A DNA stretch of 60,695 bases from Gamarada debralockiae (GCA_002803225.1 NXFV01001716.1:1-60695), one strand, 5' to 3'; counted from the first letter of the stretch, positions 23,037 through 35,591 are shown. The notes: a model not told the origin generated them from the sequence alone. Made by a program: numbers and translations.

Positions 23037-25122
23037 GTTTGTTGTCGTTGTCTTTCCCGTACCTTCCGGGCGCGAACAGAGGGAGCAACAGAGATTAATA
23101 ATAGATAGTGAGACGTGAGACGATGTATTGCGTGTCGAGGGTGGTAATGGAGCTCAGATTGATTGCGAGGAGGTTGATTGGGTGTTTAGAGACAGTCGGC
23201 GACACTCTAAATGGCGACACGTGAGACTTGGCCCGAAAGCTTATCTGATCTCTTACATGTAGGCAATCTCTTATCGCGAGTTGCGTCGCCGCAATATTAA
23301 CCCGAGCGGGAAGTGCGTGCGTGCTGTTTCAACTCGCCACTGAACAAAAGGGGGCTCTGCTTCGGCAGTAATTTTCGGACTTTCATTTAACTTCAAGGGT
23401 TTTCTCAGGTCGAACAAACAGTTGGGACCTATCATGATTCTGTTTTACCTCTTTCTTATGTTTCAAAAATACCCATGTCAATCGGCATCTGCGGGTGAGG
23501 CTGGATCTGGACCTGACAAGGTCTTCCCCTTTGATCTGTTCGCTGAGTTCAACAATCGGTCCGACGAAGAACCGCGAGGTGACCTCCCAAAGGCTCAAAT
23601 CTTCCAAATGTCTGCGACCTTCACGATGATCCCATGGCCCCCAAGACACAGATTTGTACTCCCTCCTTGGCCAGAAGAGAACTAATTTTAACGGCGATCT
23701 TTCCTCGCGGCTGTACGTGTAGCTGAGCTGGCTAGCGTATTACGAGAAATTGCCGTCACTATGGAGGGTTGGTGATGAAATAAACTTTTCAGGGGGACAT
23801 CCTGATCCAGCGACTGAGATGCACATCATCATTTTGAATGTCCAAAAAGGATATATTGAAGGTATGTATGCGTATGCATCACGTTTGCTGAGTGCCGCTC
23901 GCTCATCTTAAAATGGGGAGAGAGATAGATAGATGGTTTGAGGGACATGAGTCGCTCAGCGCTCGCGAGATTGGTTTTGTTGATCTCACGGATTTGACAG
24001 TTTGATAGACAGAACTTTTGATACATGTACAGATGCCCAGTCAGTCGTACTAAATCTCCAGGTCTCTCCACAAACCACAGGGAGCTGCTCGGTCCCATTT
24101 CCAGCGCTATCGTTTTAGCACTTTACTAAAACCCACTGTGATCAGCTCCTAGAGAACTCGCATTCATTCATCCGCCAGAATCCACTTTGGAGATCATCGC
24201 CAGTGCCGAACAAACTACGAATTTGCGTGCCAAATAGCTGTGGCTTAGACGGGCCATGCCGCAGATGATGATCTAGGGACAGTTGTATACAAATGACTCC
24301 TAATCAAAGGATGTCAAAGGACAAAACAAAAGACACTCCTCTACAAACCTTCTCGGCCTCATTATTTTAAATGGTATTCAGATCCAGGTCTGTGGTCCAC
24401 ATTCTGCTGAGCTCCAAATCGCTTTCTGGCCAGTCCTGTCCTCGAGATTTAGCCGGGAACAAAACTCCACGACCTTTCTCCACAAAAGCTCCCTGAAAAG
24501 GGCCGAGGCGAATGAGGGCGCCCTATTCGCCGTGCTTCTCACCCTCCCGGCCCGTAATTGTACACACTATTCTACCAGTACTACACTACTATCGCCCTCC
24601 CCATCCCATCCCCATTTCCCCCACGAACCACGAAGAAACCCAACGACGACCCCGAATCAATTCCACCAGCGGGAAAGAAGCATTACGACTAACACGAACA
24701 AGCCTTTCTCACCTTTCCGCCGCAATTGACCAGACTCTTTCTTTCTCCTCTCCTGGCGTTCCTGCTGAGCTCGATTGTAAACCCGCGAAGTCACACGCCT
24801 TCGATACTTCTCGACTGGCGAAAATCCCCGTGCCTCACACCTCACCTAACCTCATCTCATCTCTCACTACCTCGCACACTCACTCGTTCGGGCACGCTGC
24901 CATAGCTCCCTATTCGCCTTGACTCCTGGCCTACACTCTCGAATACCACGATGCATGAGCATCACACTTGCGACAACATCCTAATTTCTTCCTCCGCATC
25001 TCGCGCAACACTGGCGACCCTCCTGTGAAGAGTGTCGTCCCTCTCGATCCTGATATGCTTTATCAATTACATATCTCTCCAATACTGCGACCGGATGGCC
25101 TAACGGCCAAACGCAGGACATC
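23037..25122. other. Long intergenic region
   Basis: About 2.1 kb. The left part is the Vps37 promoter; the right part is a C-rich leader to the F-box gene. Frames in the leader (24512-24922 on the plus strand) look like compositional artefacts. No conserved protein is seen. Confidence 0.5.
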
Positions 25123-26834
25123 ATGGATCCCCTCCACCTTACTGAATTCGCCTCGGAGCGATACTTCAGTAAATTAAAACAGTTAGATTCGAATGAGGGG
25201 AATGGCAGCTCTTCGACACAACCTACGGCGGCAGCAAACGTCCCTCCACCGCCGTCATTACCCTCTACCTTTACTCTCCCTCTAGGGAATCCACGACAAC
25301 GACATGCCGACGACGAACCTCCCCATCTCAAACCGAGCGAACAGAAGAAGCGATCGCTTGGGCATGACCTCACATCTTTACGGACACAGCGCCGACCCAG
25401 TTTTAGTGGATCTTTTGGAAGACTTCATTCCAAAGTCACAGTTATTCATAAAACACCAACAATCGTTGAACATCGCGAACATATTCTTGCGGAAGAGGAA
25501 GGAGCCTCCCACAGGTACGTGCTGTCCCACCCCTCGAGTGCCTTTTCTGACCCCTCTATAGTCTAAGTCTTGGTGATCTCTTTCTTGCTCTCCCCAATGA
25601 GCTCCAAGAACATATCATCGCTCCCCTTCCGATCCATGATATACTCAACCTACGATTGGTGTCGAAATCATTCCACACCTCAGTCGCCCTGAATGAAAAT
25701 CCCATTGCGCGATATCACGTTACACATACTCTCCCAGCGTATACATTAAAGCTGTATCCATTACCACCAGCAACCGAAATCAACCTTCACTATCTTTGCG
25801 GCATATGGCATCGACTTCATGTCGCCTCAAAGCTCTCTATCATGATCGCACGGTACGCTGTCAAGGAGATCTTCCTCCGGAACACACCAGCCCGACTTTT
25901 GGAATTTGAACCCCAACACAGACGCATGCGTAAACGACTCATGCCTTTGGTCTTCACACTTTTTCATTTCTTCGAAACATACCGAGATCTTCACGTGCGC
26001 CACCTAATGGAGAACGGAACCCCTTTGAACCGCCAATCATTTACATTAAACCCCCTCGAAGTTCAAGTCATGAACATGTACGACGACCACACGCTTTTGA
26101 AAGCCCACCAGGTCTGGACACTAACGATATCTTCGTTTAATCGGCGGCTGCGGCCACCGTCATACGCTGGTCGGCTTGAACGTTCGCTCAAGGGTTATCT
26201 CAAGGATCGACCAGCGGATGAAGTGTACACCACTATCCTTGCCGTAGGAGGATTACGGCAAGCGCAACGATTCTGGGAGACGAAAGGGTACAACGCTCGA
26301 CGAGCCGCAGTCGACACGTGGTATGGCTTCATCACGAAAACTCCTGTCGAGCCAGCACCCAAATCAAAAATGTCGCTGATAACAAATCTGGGACGAAAAA
26401 AGCATGTTCCTGTCGCCGAGGCTTCCACATCAGAAGCCGCTGCTCATCATGATGCGACGAGTTGCAACGAATGGTTCTGCGTCAAGCCAACATGCCAGGC
26501 TGCTCGTCGACGGCACTCGACAGACAACTTGGTCTTCCACTCGAGCCTTGCAGCCGGCCCACCCATGAGTCCGCTCTCACGGCAACAACTCAGCCTCCTC
26601 ATCCCAGATCTCCAGCACTTATCCAACATCTGGGTCCACACCGCCGAAGCCTTAATTATCGAGCGAAAGATCGTGGAAGCGCCCAAAGACATCAAGAAAA
26701 TCGCCCAAGTATTGCTAGAACTCATCAAGGATGACGGAACGGACGGTATCGACGAGTGGTCATCGGGGAACCCTCGGACTGCACCTGTGGAGCCGCAGGA
26801 AAGGATGGGCCTTTCGGGAGATGTATCAGACTAG
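25123..26834 (+). CDS. F-box domain protein
   Basis: Two exons (25123-25514 and 25562-26834) with a 47-nt intron encode 554 aa. The first 130 residues are disordered (Pro, Ser, Thr). The intron junction opens the F-box itself: LGDLFLALPNELQEHIIAPLPIHDILNLRLVSKSFHTSV, about residues 132-170. The rest is an uncharacterised, mostly helical region (LHVASKLSIMIARYAVKEIFL, FHFFETYRDLHVRHL). F-box proteins recruit substrates to SCF ubiquitin ligases through Skp1; the target is not predictable. No WD40 or LRR repeats are seen. Confidence 0.85.
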
Positions 26835-27698
26835 TGGTTTCCTTTTCAATTGTGATAGTGATTTTGCTTGCGAATGAGCATTTTCATGGCGTTTTTGAGC
26901 GATGAAATGGTCGTTCTTGTAACCTTTGGGGGACACTTGTGCAAACTGGCGTTGGGGATAGGGGCATTTTTGGGGACAAACTTATAGATATCATATATGT
27001 TCGAAATGGGGATACAACGACGCTTTTGGATGCAGGAAAATATACCAAGCCATTTAGGGCCACATCTACACTGTGGATATGACAGGTGAATCTCTGACCG
27101 TCCTTCAGTGCCAGAGACAGCGGTATCCACTGGGCGCCACGGCCCTTTCCGAAGTCTCCTACTCTTTCTTTCTCTCATCTCATCCAAGGAGCTTCTTTTC
27201 TCACATTCCTCTTTCTCATCTCTCATCCAAGAATTACGTTCGCCGTTCCCTGCTTTTCGTCCTACCTCCTGACCCAATGATGCTTCCGCCTCGATATGAT
27301 CATTCTGAAGGACGAAGGACTGCCTTCGCTCCGTCCGACTTTGCAACAGTGCGTACCCGACATAATGCGTCGAAATATATCCATCATTCAATCAAACTTC
27401 AACGATTCTGAACGCAAAATGCGATAGAAGCCAAATCAGGCCCCTCAAAGAATATATAGTGAAAGTGAACTCATAACTACGATGCCAGCAATCTCATTTC
27501 CCCGAGATAGCCGATCTTCGTTGGTCTCCATTACATTTAACGAATACATCAATGGGACTATGAAAGCCGTGAACGCCTCTTCCTTTCCATCCTTGACTTT
27601 CCCATTTGCTTCCATTCCATTTTCATTCGTCGCTCAATCATTCAAAGTACTTTCGCTAATGCTTCAACCCAACCAAATCAAATGCTAATGTGGAGGAA
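26835..27698. other. Intergenic DNA between convergent genes
   Basis: Lies between the 3' ends of the F-box and AT-hook genes. A CT-rich block near 27168-27232 contains two nearly identical copies of TTTCTC..CATCTC..CATCCAAG. No gene is supported; the minus-strand 181-codon frame has no protein-like features. Confidence 0.5.
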
Positions 27699-30600
27699 TC
27701 AACGACGCCCACCCATTCCCCGCATGAGCCGCTCCCGAATTTCCTGCTCCGTGTCAAAACCGCTGAGCCCTGAACTCGTCCCATACGCACTATTGCTTCC
27801 CCCTCTTGAAACTCCACGTAATAGATCGTTCGTGCCCGTATCGAACGCATTGCCAAGGCCAGAGCTGGTGCCGTAGATGCTATGGCTCCCAGAGCGTGTC
27901 GACGATGAAGTTCCACCTAATCCAACACCAAGACCTTGCTGGCCGTAACCGCCCGCACTCATCGCGTTACTCGAACTACCACCACTGTGGCCCAGCGATT
28001 CTAACGTCGGGAGATCCACGTACGAAGCCTCCGGGAAATGGCTGTAATGCGACTGATGACTCGTTTGCGTTTGCGTATGCGTCCGTGAGTACGTTGGCGT
28101 CGAATTGGTAAGTGAACTAGCTGTCCGATAGGTATTTTCGGCTTGTGAATAAGTGGGAGAGGGCTGCGCTATGCTGTGTGTGCTAGACGTCCTGAAATTG
28201 CTTTCGGGTTGGGTGAAGGAGGGAGAGGGTTGCGTAATTGTGTGAGGAGAGGCGGTTCTATAAGTGTTGGAATCCGCTTGGGAGAATTGAGGGGAGGCTT
28301 GGCCAATGGTATGCGTGGTGCTGGTTCTATAGGTGTTGTTGCTCATCTGGGGAGAGGCGGTGTGTGTGCCATAGGCATTTGCTAGTTGCGAAGGTTGGTG
28401 GGAGGGGTATTGCTGAGTGCTGTATGTTGATTGGCGTTGTTGTTGGCTGGCGTAGAAACCTCCTGTTGATGAGGATCTGGCGGTTGTGGCTGGTGCCATC
28501 TTTTGCTGCTCTTCACGCTGACCTTGCTGTGACTTTTGCCGTTGCATCTGAAGTTGAGTTTGGGTTTGGGCAGGCGATTGCTGTTGAGGTTGGGATGGTA
28601 CGGAAGATGGTTTTTGTAATTGCCGAATATGTTGCTGGGGTGTAATCGATGTGACGGATGTTACGGAGGGGGTGTGACTGCGGCCATTTTGCTGGGGAAC
28701 GCTTGTGTTGGCAAATCTCTCATAATGCGCTTCAAGGCCCTCAGCTGGCGCTCGAGTTACTGGGATACTCTGTTGAGAGGCCGTCGCCTGAGAATCTGGA
28801 ATAGTGCTTGGCATAGTAGGAGGTGTGCTTTGGCTCACAACAGAAGATGTCTGCTGACGAGAAGGCGGGTCATTGACGCCAGGAACCTTTGGCTTGCGCT
28901 GCCGTGGCCGTTTGGCAGGTGGAGCGGTAGGAGTAGATGTATCGACTGGAGTCCATTGGAAAGCATCCTTTCTCACACCTATTGAGTTGTCTTTAGATGG
29001 AGGTAAGGTAGGGGTGTGTTGTACAGATTGAATAGGTTGCACGGACTGTTGGGTCTCTCCAACGTGATTTTGGGGTGCCGCAGAAGGTTGCTTCGGCTTT
29101 GAAGGAGGCCGCTTTCGTTTGACACCACTTCCTGTTCCTGTAGAGTTTTGCTGAGGTAACTGTGCAGGAGCTGCATTGGGAGTTACAGAGCTGGTTGCTG
29201 GGGCCACAGGAGTCCGGAAGGCATTAATAACAGCGAGCTCCTCGGGACTCAACTCGTCTGGAGCCGCGGCTTTTGATGACGTTCCGTTATGATTTTTTGT
29301 GGGGTTGGTTTGCCATGGTTGTTGGGGGTACTGGAGATCATGAGGTTGACTTGTCACGCCTGTTTGATTTGACGGCGGCTGTATGTATGATGTCTGATTT
29401 TGCTCCGTATTGTTCAAGCCCGTTCCTTGTACTTGAGGTGATTGCTGTACACGTTGACCAGGCATGGCGTGGTTTTGGCCACCAATTTCAGTAGATCCAG
29501 TAGCGTCCATAGACGCCTGAGCACTGCTCTTACGAGCCTTATTTGTCGATCCTTTAGGCCTGCCTCGTCCCCGCTTAGCGGCCGACGCAGTATTGGAGGG
29601 GATATCTTCGGGTTGTTGTTTGATAGGCGTTGCAGGTGTATGTTGCTCGACTTGATTATTCGGTTCAGGCACAGGGAGTGGTGCCTGTCCATTGGGCGTC
29701 GAATTTATCCCCACGGTATTGACGAGAGAAAGTGATTGAGGGAGTCCCCATGCTGGAGCAGAAACTGCTTGTCCGAAACCAAAGCCATTCCTGGGGTTTG
29801 GAGCCTCATCTGGCGGCACATCGATTTTGGTCTTAACCGCCTTGCCCTTCTTCTTCCCGCCGCTGGGAGGTGCTTGGATTCGAGGGACTTCAGGACTTGA
29901 AAGGTCAGGGAAGATTTCCGAAAGCCATCCAATGAACAGCGCCCCAGTCTCTCCTGTGTTCGCACTCTCTGGAAATATGCCATCTTCGGGTGGAGGCGCG
30001 CCAGGGATTCCACCAAAGTATGCCACCGCTTTGCAGATTTGATCGACCACAGTAACAGGATTGATACTCCGTAATAATGTCAGAAGCCTCGCCTGCTCAC
30101 GTTTCGTCTCGTCTGGGGCTAACGGTCTTTTTCGCTGCTTGTCTGTTGCAAAAGGAGATGCTCGATCATTCCCATCAAGACCCCTCTTATTCGGCGGAAC
30201 GTATTTTCCCTGCTGAGCAGCTTTCGCCCTCGACGCAGTATTCTCACTGGTCCTTCTCGCAGCCGCGTCGCGTTCTGCGGCAGCGTCGCGCCCTTGAGCT
30301 TCCGCTTTCTTTCCTGGGCTCATCCCCATATGCATAACCCCAAAATTGCCCTGCTTATTATCCGTCTTTCCCTTCAATTTGCTGGGCACTGGGTTTCTGA
30401 CCCTGCCGTCTTTGTTTGGCCCAAGTATTCCTTCGTTTATCGGATTCGATGCAAGCTCGACCAGCGCGAGGTTGAATCCAACGGGCGACGAGCTAGTCTG
30501 ATTGTGCTCCTGAGCCGTCGCTCTCGCCGGCGCGGTAGATGGCGTACGGTCTATGATCTGGCCCGAGGAGGGGCGAGATGATTGTGCCATCTGCTCTGGG

Positions 30601-30761
30601 TCTGAATCTCGGTTCGATGTCACTACTGGCGTCTGTAGCGGATCGGTGATCGCGTTTGGAGGCCTAGGCGCGTTATCGACGAAGGTGGTCAATCGGAATT
30701 GACCAAATGACGAGCTGTTGCCGGTCACAAGAGGTGCGATGCTCGCAGCGGCTGTGGCCAT
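27699..30761 (-). CDS. Large low-complexity AT-hook protein
   Basis: A single long frame of 1020 aa from the ATG at 30761 (the frame opens slightly upstream but with no earlier ATG). Basic DNA-binding patches include a canonical AT-hook, KRGRGRPKGSTNKARK, plus KRKRPPSKPKQP and KRPRQRKPKVPG. A short folded-looking block (LLTLLRSINPVTVVDQICKAVAYFGG) precedes it and SPEELAVINAFR follows. The C-terminal third is Gln/Ser/Thr/Pro-rich with repeated units of the type NTYRTS..T-TI-QASP-FSQA. It is probably a nuclear chromatin or transcription factor. Family and targets are not identified, and the repeat array may vary between strains. Confidence 0.75.
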   Translation of the reverse strand: MATAAASIAPLVTGNSSSFGQFRLTTFVDNAPRPPNAITDPLQTPVVTSNRDSDPEQMAQSSRPSSGQIIDRTPSTAPARATAQEHNQTSSSPVGFNLALVELASNPINEGILGPNKDGRVRNPVPSKLKGKTDNKQGNFGVMHMGMSPGKKAEAQGRDAAAERDAAARRTSENTASRAKAAQQGKYVPPNKRGLDGNDRASPFATDKQRKRPLAPDETKREQARLLTLLRSINPVTVVDQICKAVAYFGGIPGAPPPEDGIFPESANTGETGALFIGWLSEIFPDLSSPEVPRIQAPPSGGKKKGKAVKTKIDVPPDEAPNPRNGFGFGQAVSAPAWGLPQSLSLVNTVGINSTPNGQAPLPVPEPNNQVEQHTPATPIKQQPEDIPSNTASAAKRGRGRPKGSTNKARKSSAQASMDATGSTEIGGQNHAMPGQRVQQSPQVQGTGLNNTEQNQTSYIQPPSNQTGVTSQPHDLQYPQQPWQTNPTKNHNGTSSKAAAPDELSPEELAVINAFRTPVAPATSSVTPNAAPAQLPQQNSTGTGSGVKRKRPPSKPKQPSAAPQNHVGETQQSVQPIQSVQHTPTLPPSKDNSIGVRKDAFQWTPVDTSTPTAPPAKRPRQRKPKVPGVNDPPSRQQTSSVVSQSTPPTMPSTIPDSQATASQQSIPVTRAPAEGLEAHYERFANTSVPQQNGRSHTPSVTSVTSITPQQHIRQLQKPSSVPSQPQQQSPAQTQTQLQMQRQKSQQGQREEQQKMAPATTARSSSTGGFYASQQQRQSTYSTQQYPSHQPSQLANAYGTHTASPQMSNNTYRTSTTHTIGQASPQFSQADSNTYRTASPHTITQPSPSFTQPESNFRTSSTHSIAQPSPTYSQAENTYRTASSLTNSTPTYSRTHTQTQTSHQSHYSHFPEASYVDLPTLESLGHSGGSSSNAMSAGGYGQQGLGVGLGGTSSSTRSGSHSIYGTSSGLGNAFDTGTNDLLRGVSRGGSNSAYGTSSGLSGFDTEQEIRERLMRGMGGRR
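28120..28350 (-). repeat. Protein-level tandem repeat in the AT-hook protein
   Basis: Four units of about 20-23 codons repeat the pattern (S/A)P-(Q/S/T)(F/Y)(S/T)Q-(A/P)(D/E)(S)N-(T)(Y/F)RT(A/S)S-(T)H(T/S)I. They lie in the Gln/Ser-rich tail and show clear DNA similarity, suggesting expansion by unequal exchange. Confidence 0.7.
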
Positions 30762-31393
30762 GATCGCAGATTGAAGATTGTGGTTATCGCCATCCTCTCT
30801 GGGCAAAATCTGTTATTTGAGTACAAGTTCTTCTTGCGACGCACACGAGTTCAGTCAGCTACTGTTACTCCGCTTAAACAAGGGCATTTCAACCAATAAC
30901 ACAGAAGCAGTGCAGGGCTTCCCCAACCCCAAATAGTTCAGAGTGCTAGCGACTGAATAAACGCGAACGTCAAAGCTCAGGTTACAGGGAAGGTGCGACT
31001 ATTTTTATCTATACCTCCGTCTATTGTTTGGGGTCGATATTGGACTTCAACTATCACTTTCGCTGTGGAGAATTATATTTAAGTGCTGAAGTGCCCCCAA
31101 TATCAAACAATCGTCCTCGGGCAGAACTGAGAGGATACCTGTGACAGCTCACTCACTCGGAAGGGTGTGGCACAGCCATGGGCGAAGATTGACAGATATC
31201 GCCAATTTGATAGGCCAAACGAGTACGGGTTGTGTCCTATCATATGCTTTCCTAGCTATGCTACATATGGCCGTGAAACTCACTGCCCGTCTCTCTTGCC
31301 ATAGGATATCGTGATCGCATGCCATATTTCGCCGCATTCATTTCATCCATCGGCGGCCGCCATTCCCTTTTTCCCACCTGCCTCACTGCCTCC
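30762..31393. other. Intergenic DNA
   Basis: Promoter of the AT-hook gene and 3' flank of the NUP84 gene. No gene seen. Confidence 0.5.
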
Positions 31394-34300
31394 CTAAGAC
31401 TTCACCGTCCACAGTTCTGGTGTCCATCCTTTGGACCTTAGCTTCTTGCTCTTCGATGAGCTCCCTCTAGCAGCTGTAATAAGCAGAAGAGACTTCCCAG
31501 CATGCGCAAAAGCTTCCACCAGCTCTTGCATTCGGCCAACTTTCATAAATAGTTCCAGTAAGTCAGAGTCTTCTGCCGCCATGAGTGCAGATAAATCCAT
31601 GCACTCCATAAGAAGATCTCGAGACAAAGACTCGCCGCAATATTGCAATGTACTGATATACGCCAATATCGTCTCAGGCAAGTAAGCCTCTCGGAGTCTT
31701 CGGAACTCTTCTCCACCTTCTTCTATTCAATCGTCTCAGTGATATGTAATAAGAGTTAGGGGAAAAAGCTCACCTTGCTGGCTTGTAAGTAACCAACCCT
31801 TTAGCAGCGGTGCCACGAGAGGTCTTATGTTGTTGACGCAAACGGCAAGTCGTTGTCGCCATCCCTTTTTGTACATGGGGTCCGTTTGCCTACGTCGAAC
31901 AGGTTAATGAGTGTTTTGCTTGTCAGTTGTCGACTTACTCGTTCATCAACTGGCCCAAGCTAGTAATGGTTTCCATGTTATCCAGCGATTGAATCAGCGC
32001 CTCAAGCTCCCTAAAACTCTTCGCCTCCGCAAGCAAATGCTTTCTCAACAGCCGTTTCTCGTCTGCCGATCCATCAAGGACCTCCGTTAAGTCCTCGTCC
32101 TCGCTTCCGCCTTCCAGCATGTCAAAATCAACTGTCTGGCCGAGTATGGCTCCTGTTTTGCTGCGGGCAATGTCCGAACTTGAAAGTCTCATAGCTAGCA
32201 TTCGAGCAGCAGTGAGATGCATGTTTTCTGCAGAGAATTAGATGAAGATATAACGAAGAGGACTAAGAGATACCGACTGAAAAAGCGTAGGTAGAGCATC
32301 GTGCCGATGATGAATGTTTCGCTCCAGAGTCCATCAACGAGCTGATACCATTCCAAGCTTCTGATGAAGAGCATATCAATCCTCTCAACCCTTTCAACAT
32401 CATCTCCAAAGAAGTCCTTTCTTACTTTCCTTCCCGAGTCATCGAGACTGTCCTCCAGGAGCTTGAATTTCCCATCGGCAGGGTATTCCCCAGTTCTATC
32501 CGTTGGATCTGGGTAGTCAGCGAAGAGATACCGCGATTGGAACTTGACAAATTCTTGAACGTCAAGTCCCAATTCTCTCATCAGCTTGATCTGTGTAACT
32601 CGTTGCTCGTGGTCAGTGACATCAATGAGATTCCTGCTGAGGGTGGCGTATCGTCTGGCCCCGGAAAGTTGAGAACAATAAAGAGGTATGAGTTCTTCTT
32701 TGCCGGCAAGCCGCAGGAAGCTTATGTATGAAACAATGACGTTCTCGATGACCGTCTGTCGAAAAGCTCCACCCAAGTCGAGACCTAGGCTTATGAAAAT
32801 AAGTAGTGCGTGGGTGAGAACACGTAGACTGTCATGGTCATCCAAGGCGACATATCTATTGATATCTTCGTTTTCCGGGCACTCTTCAGTTGCTGGAATA
32901 AGGTTCGAGGGACCATCGTGGTTTGCAAATTTTGAGAGAGCCAAGCCTTGCTGGTAGATGAAGTTGTCGAATTGGTTGGCAATCAAAACACCCTGAAGCA
33001 TCTTCATCGGTTGTGAGGTTTCTCCTGACGTTCTGGGGTCGGTCTTCAAGGTTTCGACCAGCCTTCTTCCCGCAGTCCCAGAGTCGCCATGGAATTGAAC
33101 AGCATCGAAGGAACCGAAGTTCGAAATCGTGCTAGAAATCGCGCTCTGTGGGAATCGTTTCTGGAGATAATTGTCGAATTGAGTTCTCAAAAGAGCGTTG
33201 TAGTGCGCGAAGACAAAATCATCCCATGATCTGCAAACAGGCTCCACACTCGATATGTCTCCACTCAGGATGCCATAGACTGCTCGCTCATATTCGTCAC
33301 CGCCTCCTTTCCGAGCCAGAGCAAAGCACATTCTTCTCCAAAGCGCGTTTGATGCAGGATTTCCGATCTCGTCATCGTCGTCAGCTGGTTTCTCATCTGG
33401 CAGGCCCGACATGCTGACAGCTCTCCAGATCTCCGTTCGTTCCGTACACCATTCCCTAATCTCAGCAAAATCCTTTCCTCGGCGCAGCATTTCGTAGCAT
33501 CCCAGCCAGATTGCTCTCTCAAAGTATTCATCCTGCGCTTCCAATTTCCTACCTTGACGAGCCATAGCATCAGGATCGAGCTGCGTAACCAAAGGCTCTG
33601 TTCCTGCAGAGTTCAAATGCACTCTTTGAACCTCTTCTGAGGCAGAGTCCAGAGCTTGGGGCCAAGTATGTAAACGCTTCTGGTTTTTTATAGCCGCCTT
33701 GGTATGGATCCATCCGTGAGCAATAATATCACCTCTTTCGGCGTTTTGTTGGAGATCGTGAACGAGAATGTCGATGTCTTCGCCGGTCTCTTCGGCCGTA
33801 TCCTTCAACCATTGCAGAACAGTTTTCCGCTCAAGCGCAAGGCTATCCGACTCCAGAAATTCCTCCCAAATCTCGCGTTCAGTTGAGTATTGGTTAAGTT
33901 TGGGTCGTGGTTCTGTGCCCTTGCTTTCTGAGCCCGGAGGTGGAAATCGCTTTTGGACAAGTCGGCGTAAAAGATCCCAAGTCTGAGCTTCCTGTTCCCA
34001 GCGTTCAAGATCTTCCAGAGTTGTTTGTTGTTCTGGAAACACCTGTCCATCGGCCTCCTCCACTTCCATATCCTCATCGTCTTGCGTAATCTTGAACCCA
34101 CGCATCTTCTTCCTCCATTTTAGACCGTCTTTCTTCCGTCGCTCAGCTTCGTGTTGCTCTCGTAGGCGCGTGAGCGTATCTAAAGCAATGCTGTAATACA
34201 AGTCGATAAGGTCGATCGTCATTTCATACTTCTCGTCTCTCGAAGTAGCTCGTAATGGGTTATATCCGTCTAAGACTTCGGCGAACCGTTCAACCTCTCT

Positions 34301-34722
34301 TCCCACGCGATTCGCAGCTTCGCGGAGGGGATGTAGAACATCTTCGGTATCTTCCGAGGTGTCGAATTGACCTTGTCTCTCGAAGTCTAGGTCAAATTTA
34401 TTAGCTAATTACCCATCAACACCCTGTGCGACCAAAAACCACTGACCTCCATTGTCCTCGCCCACTGAGTGCATATCGCCTTCTAAGGATGAATCAGGCT
34501 CCATAGAGACATCTCGCTCGGACACCATTTCAGACTGCTAAAACTCTGTTGGTAGCATTTCTAAAGATGAGAAGTCGAAACTTACTTCAGGGAATTTGTA
34601 GTTAAATTCACGGCCGATCTAGGAGACCAAAATGGTGAGCTCGTTTCCATATATTCACTGAGAGGACAACTAACCTGCGAACGTCCAGGGACTAGCGCAT
34701 TGCTTCGTGTCATGGGCGCCAT
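31394..34722 (-). CDS. NUP84: Nucleoporin Nup84/Nup107
   Basis: Seven exons (34675-34722, 34586-34618, 34447-34534, 32278-34386, 31939-32227, 31774-31889, 31394-31722) join in frame to 1003 aa. The start is MAPMTRSNALVPGRSQ. The body is the alpha-helical solenoid of the Y-complex (Nup84 complex) of the nuclear pore: EVERFAEVLDGYNPLR, RREIWEEFLE-like and ERAIWLGCYEMLRRGKDF. It continues with LWRRMCFALARKGGGDEYERAVYGILSGD, SWDDFVFAHYNALLRTQFD and the C-terminal AYLPETILAYISTLQYCGESL with LLELFMKVGRMQELVEAFAHA. The first exons are short and acidic, as in other filamentous fungi. No odd feature. Confidence 0.92.
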
Positions 34723-35232
34723 GGTCCTCGAATCTGCTTGCTGAATCTAGCCGAGTAATAAATTATCATCACGCGTGAACGATCTGTTCGTTGATGTTGA
34801 TGCCGCAGGTCTCTGGAAATACAGCGCCAAAATATTCAGGTACCGCGTCCTTCCAAGCTTAGGCCGAAAACATCCTTAGCGCGAGCAGGGTCGGCATAAA
34901 AGTTCAGTGTTCTTCGAAAAATCTATCTTCCGAAATACAATGTCTTTACAGTGGCCATCTAAATAGAGTCTCGGAATAAGCCTCCATAGGAGTAACCATC
35001 ATTGCTTGTTCAGATCCTTTGGATCTCTTTGCGCGCTCATGATCGCCAAGAGCAAATTCGACTCTTCCTGTTCACGTTCCCTGACCTCTTTGGAGGGTTG
35101 AAGGTGGACAGCAAACTTGGAGCGCTACATTCTTTGGTGAAGGAATCCGAGGTTAGAAGGTCTATCTTGAGGCTTCTTCTTTGTTCGAAAGCTATCTACA
35201 CATGGGATGTTGTCTCTTGGGAGCCTTGTTGC
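34723..35232. other. Intergenic DNA
   Basis: Promoter of NUP84 and 3' flank of CMC4. No gene seen. Confidence 0.5.
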
Positions 35233-35591
35233 TCACTTTGTGCTTTCCTCTGCCCTCTGCTTCAACTTGAGCTTCAGCAAACTAGCCTTGGGACAGCTCA
35301 CGGATTTAGCATCATCTCCGTATTTCGAATAGAAGACCTGGCAGCAATCATACAAGGCATCAACCTGAGATCTGCACTTTTCTTCTTTGTAGGAATTCTT
35401 GGCCAAACAGTCTGAAGCGCCACCGTCAGCCAAATTTTGCTTCTGTGGATGGAAAGACGAATCACTGACCCTGTATCGCACACTTGGGGATGTTGTTAGC
35501 ACTGTTGGTCAAGGATATTGAAAGAGAGCAAACATACTGCTTTTGAATGACATGGAGGATCCGTGTCCAAATCATCCTTTGATGCCTGCAT
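35233..35591 (-). CDS. CMC4: Twin-CX9C mitochondrial protein Cmc4
   Basis: Three exons (35538-35591, 35470-35482, 35233-35411) encode 81 aa. The middle exon is only 13 nt and encodes CAIQ; with it the protein reads PPCHSKACAIQDCLAKNSYKEEKC..VDALYDCCQVFYSKYGDDAKSVSCPKASLL. This is the Cmc4 family: twin cysteine motifs oxidised by Mia40/Erv1 in the mitochondrial intermembrane space. Without the micro-exon the first cysteine pair is lost. The role in yeast is linked to respiratory-chain assembly but is not well defined. It diverges from the SUMO gene across 519 bp. Confidence 0.9.

Noticed and set aside
24512..24922. A 136-codon C-rich frame upstream of the F-box gene
   Set aside because: Pro/Ser/Thr composition follows from a CT-rich leader; no domain and no splice link to the F-box gene.
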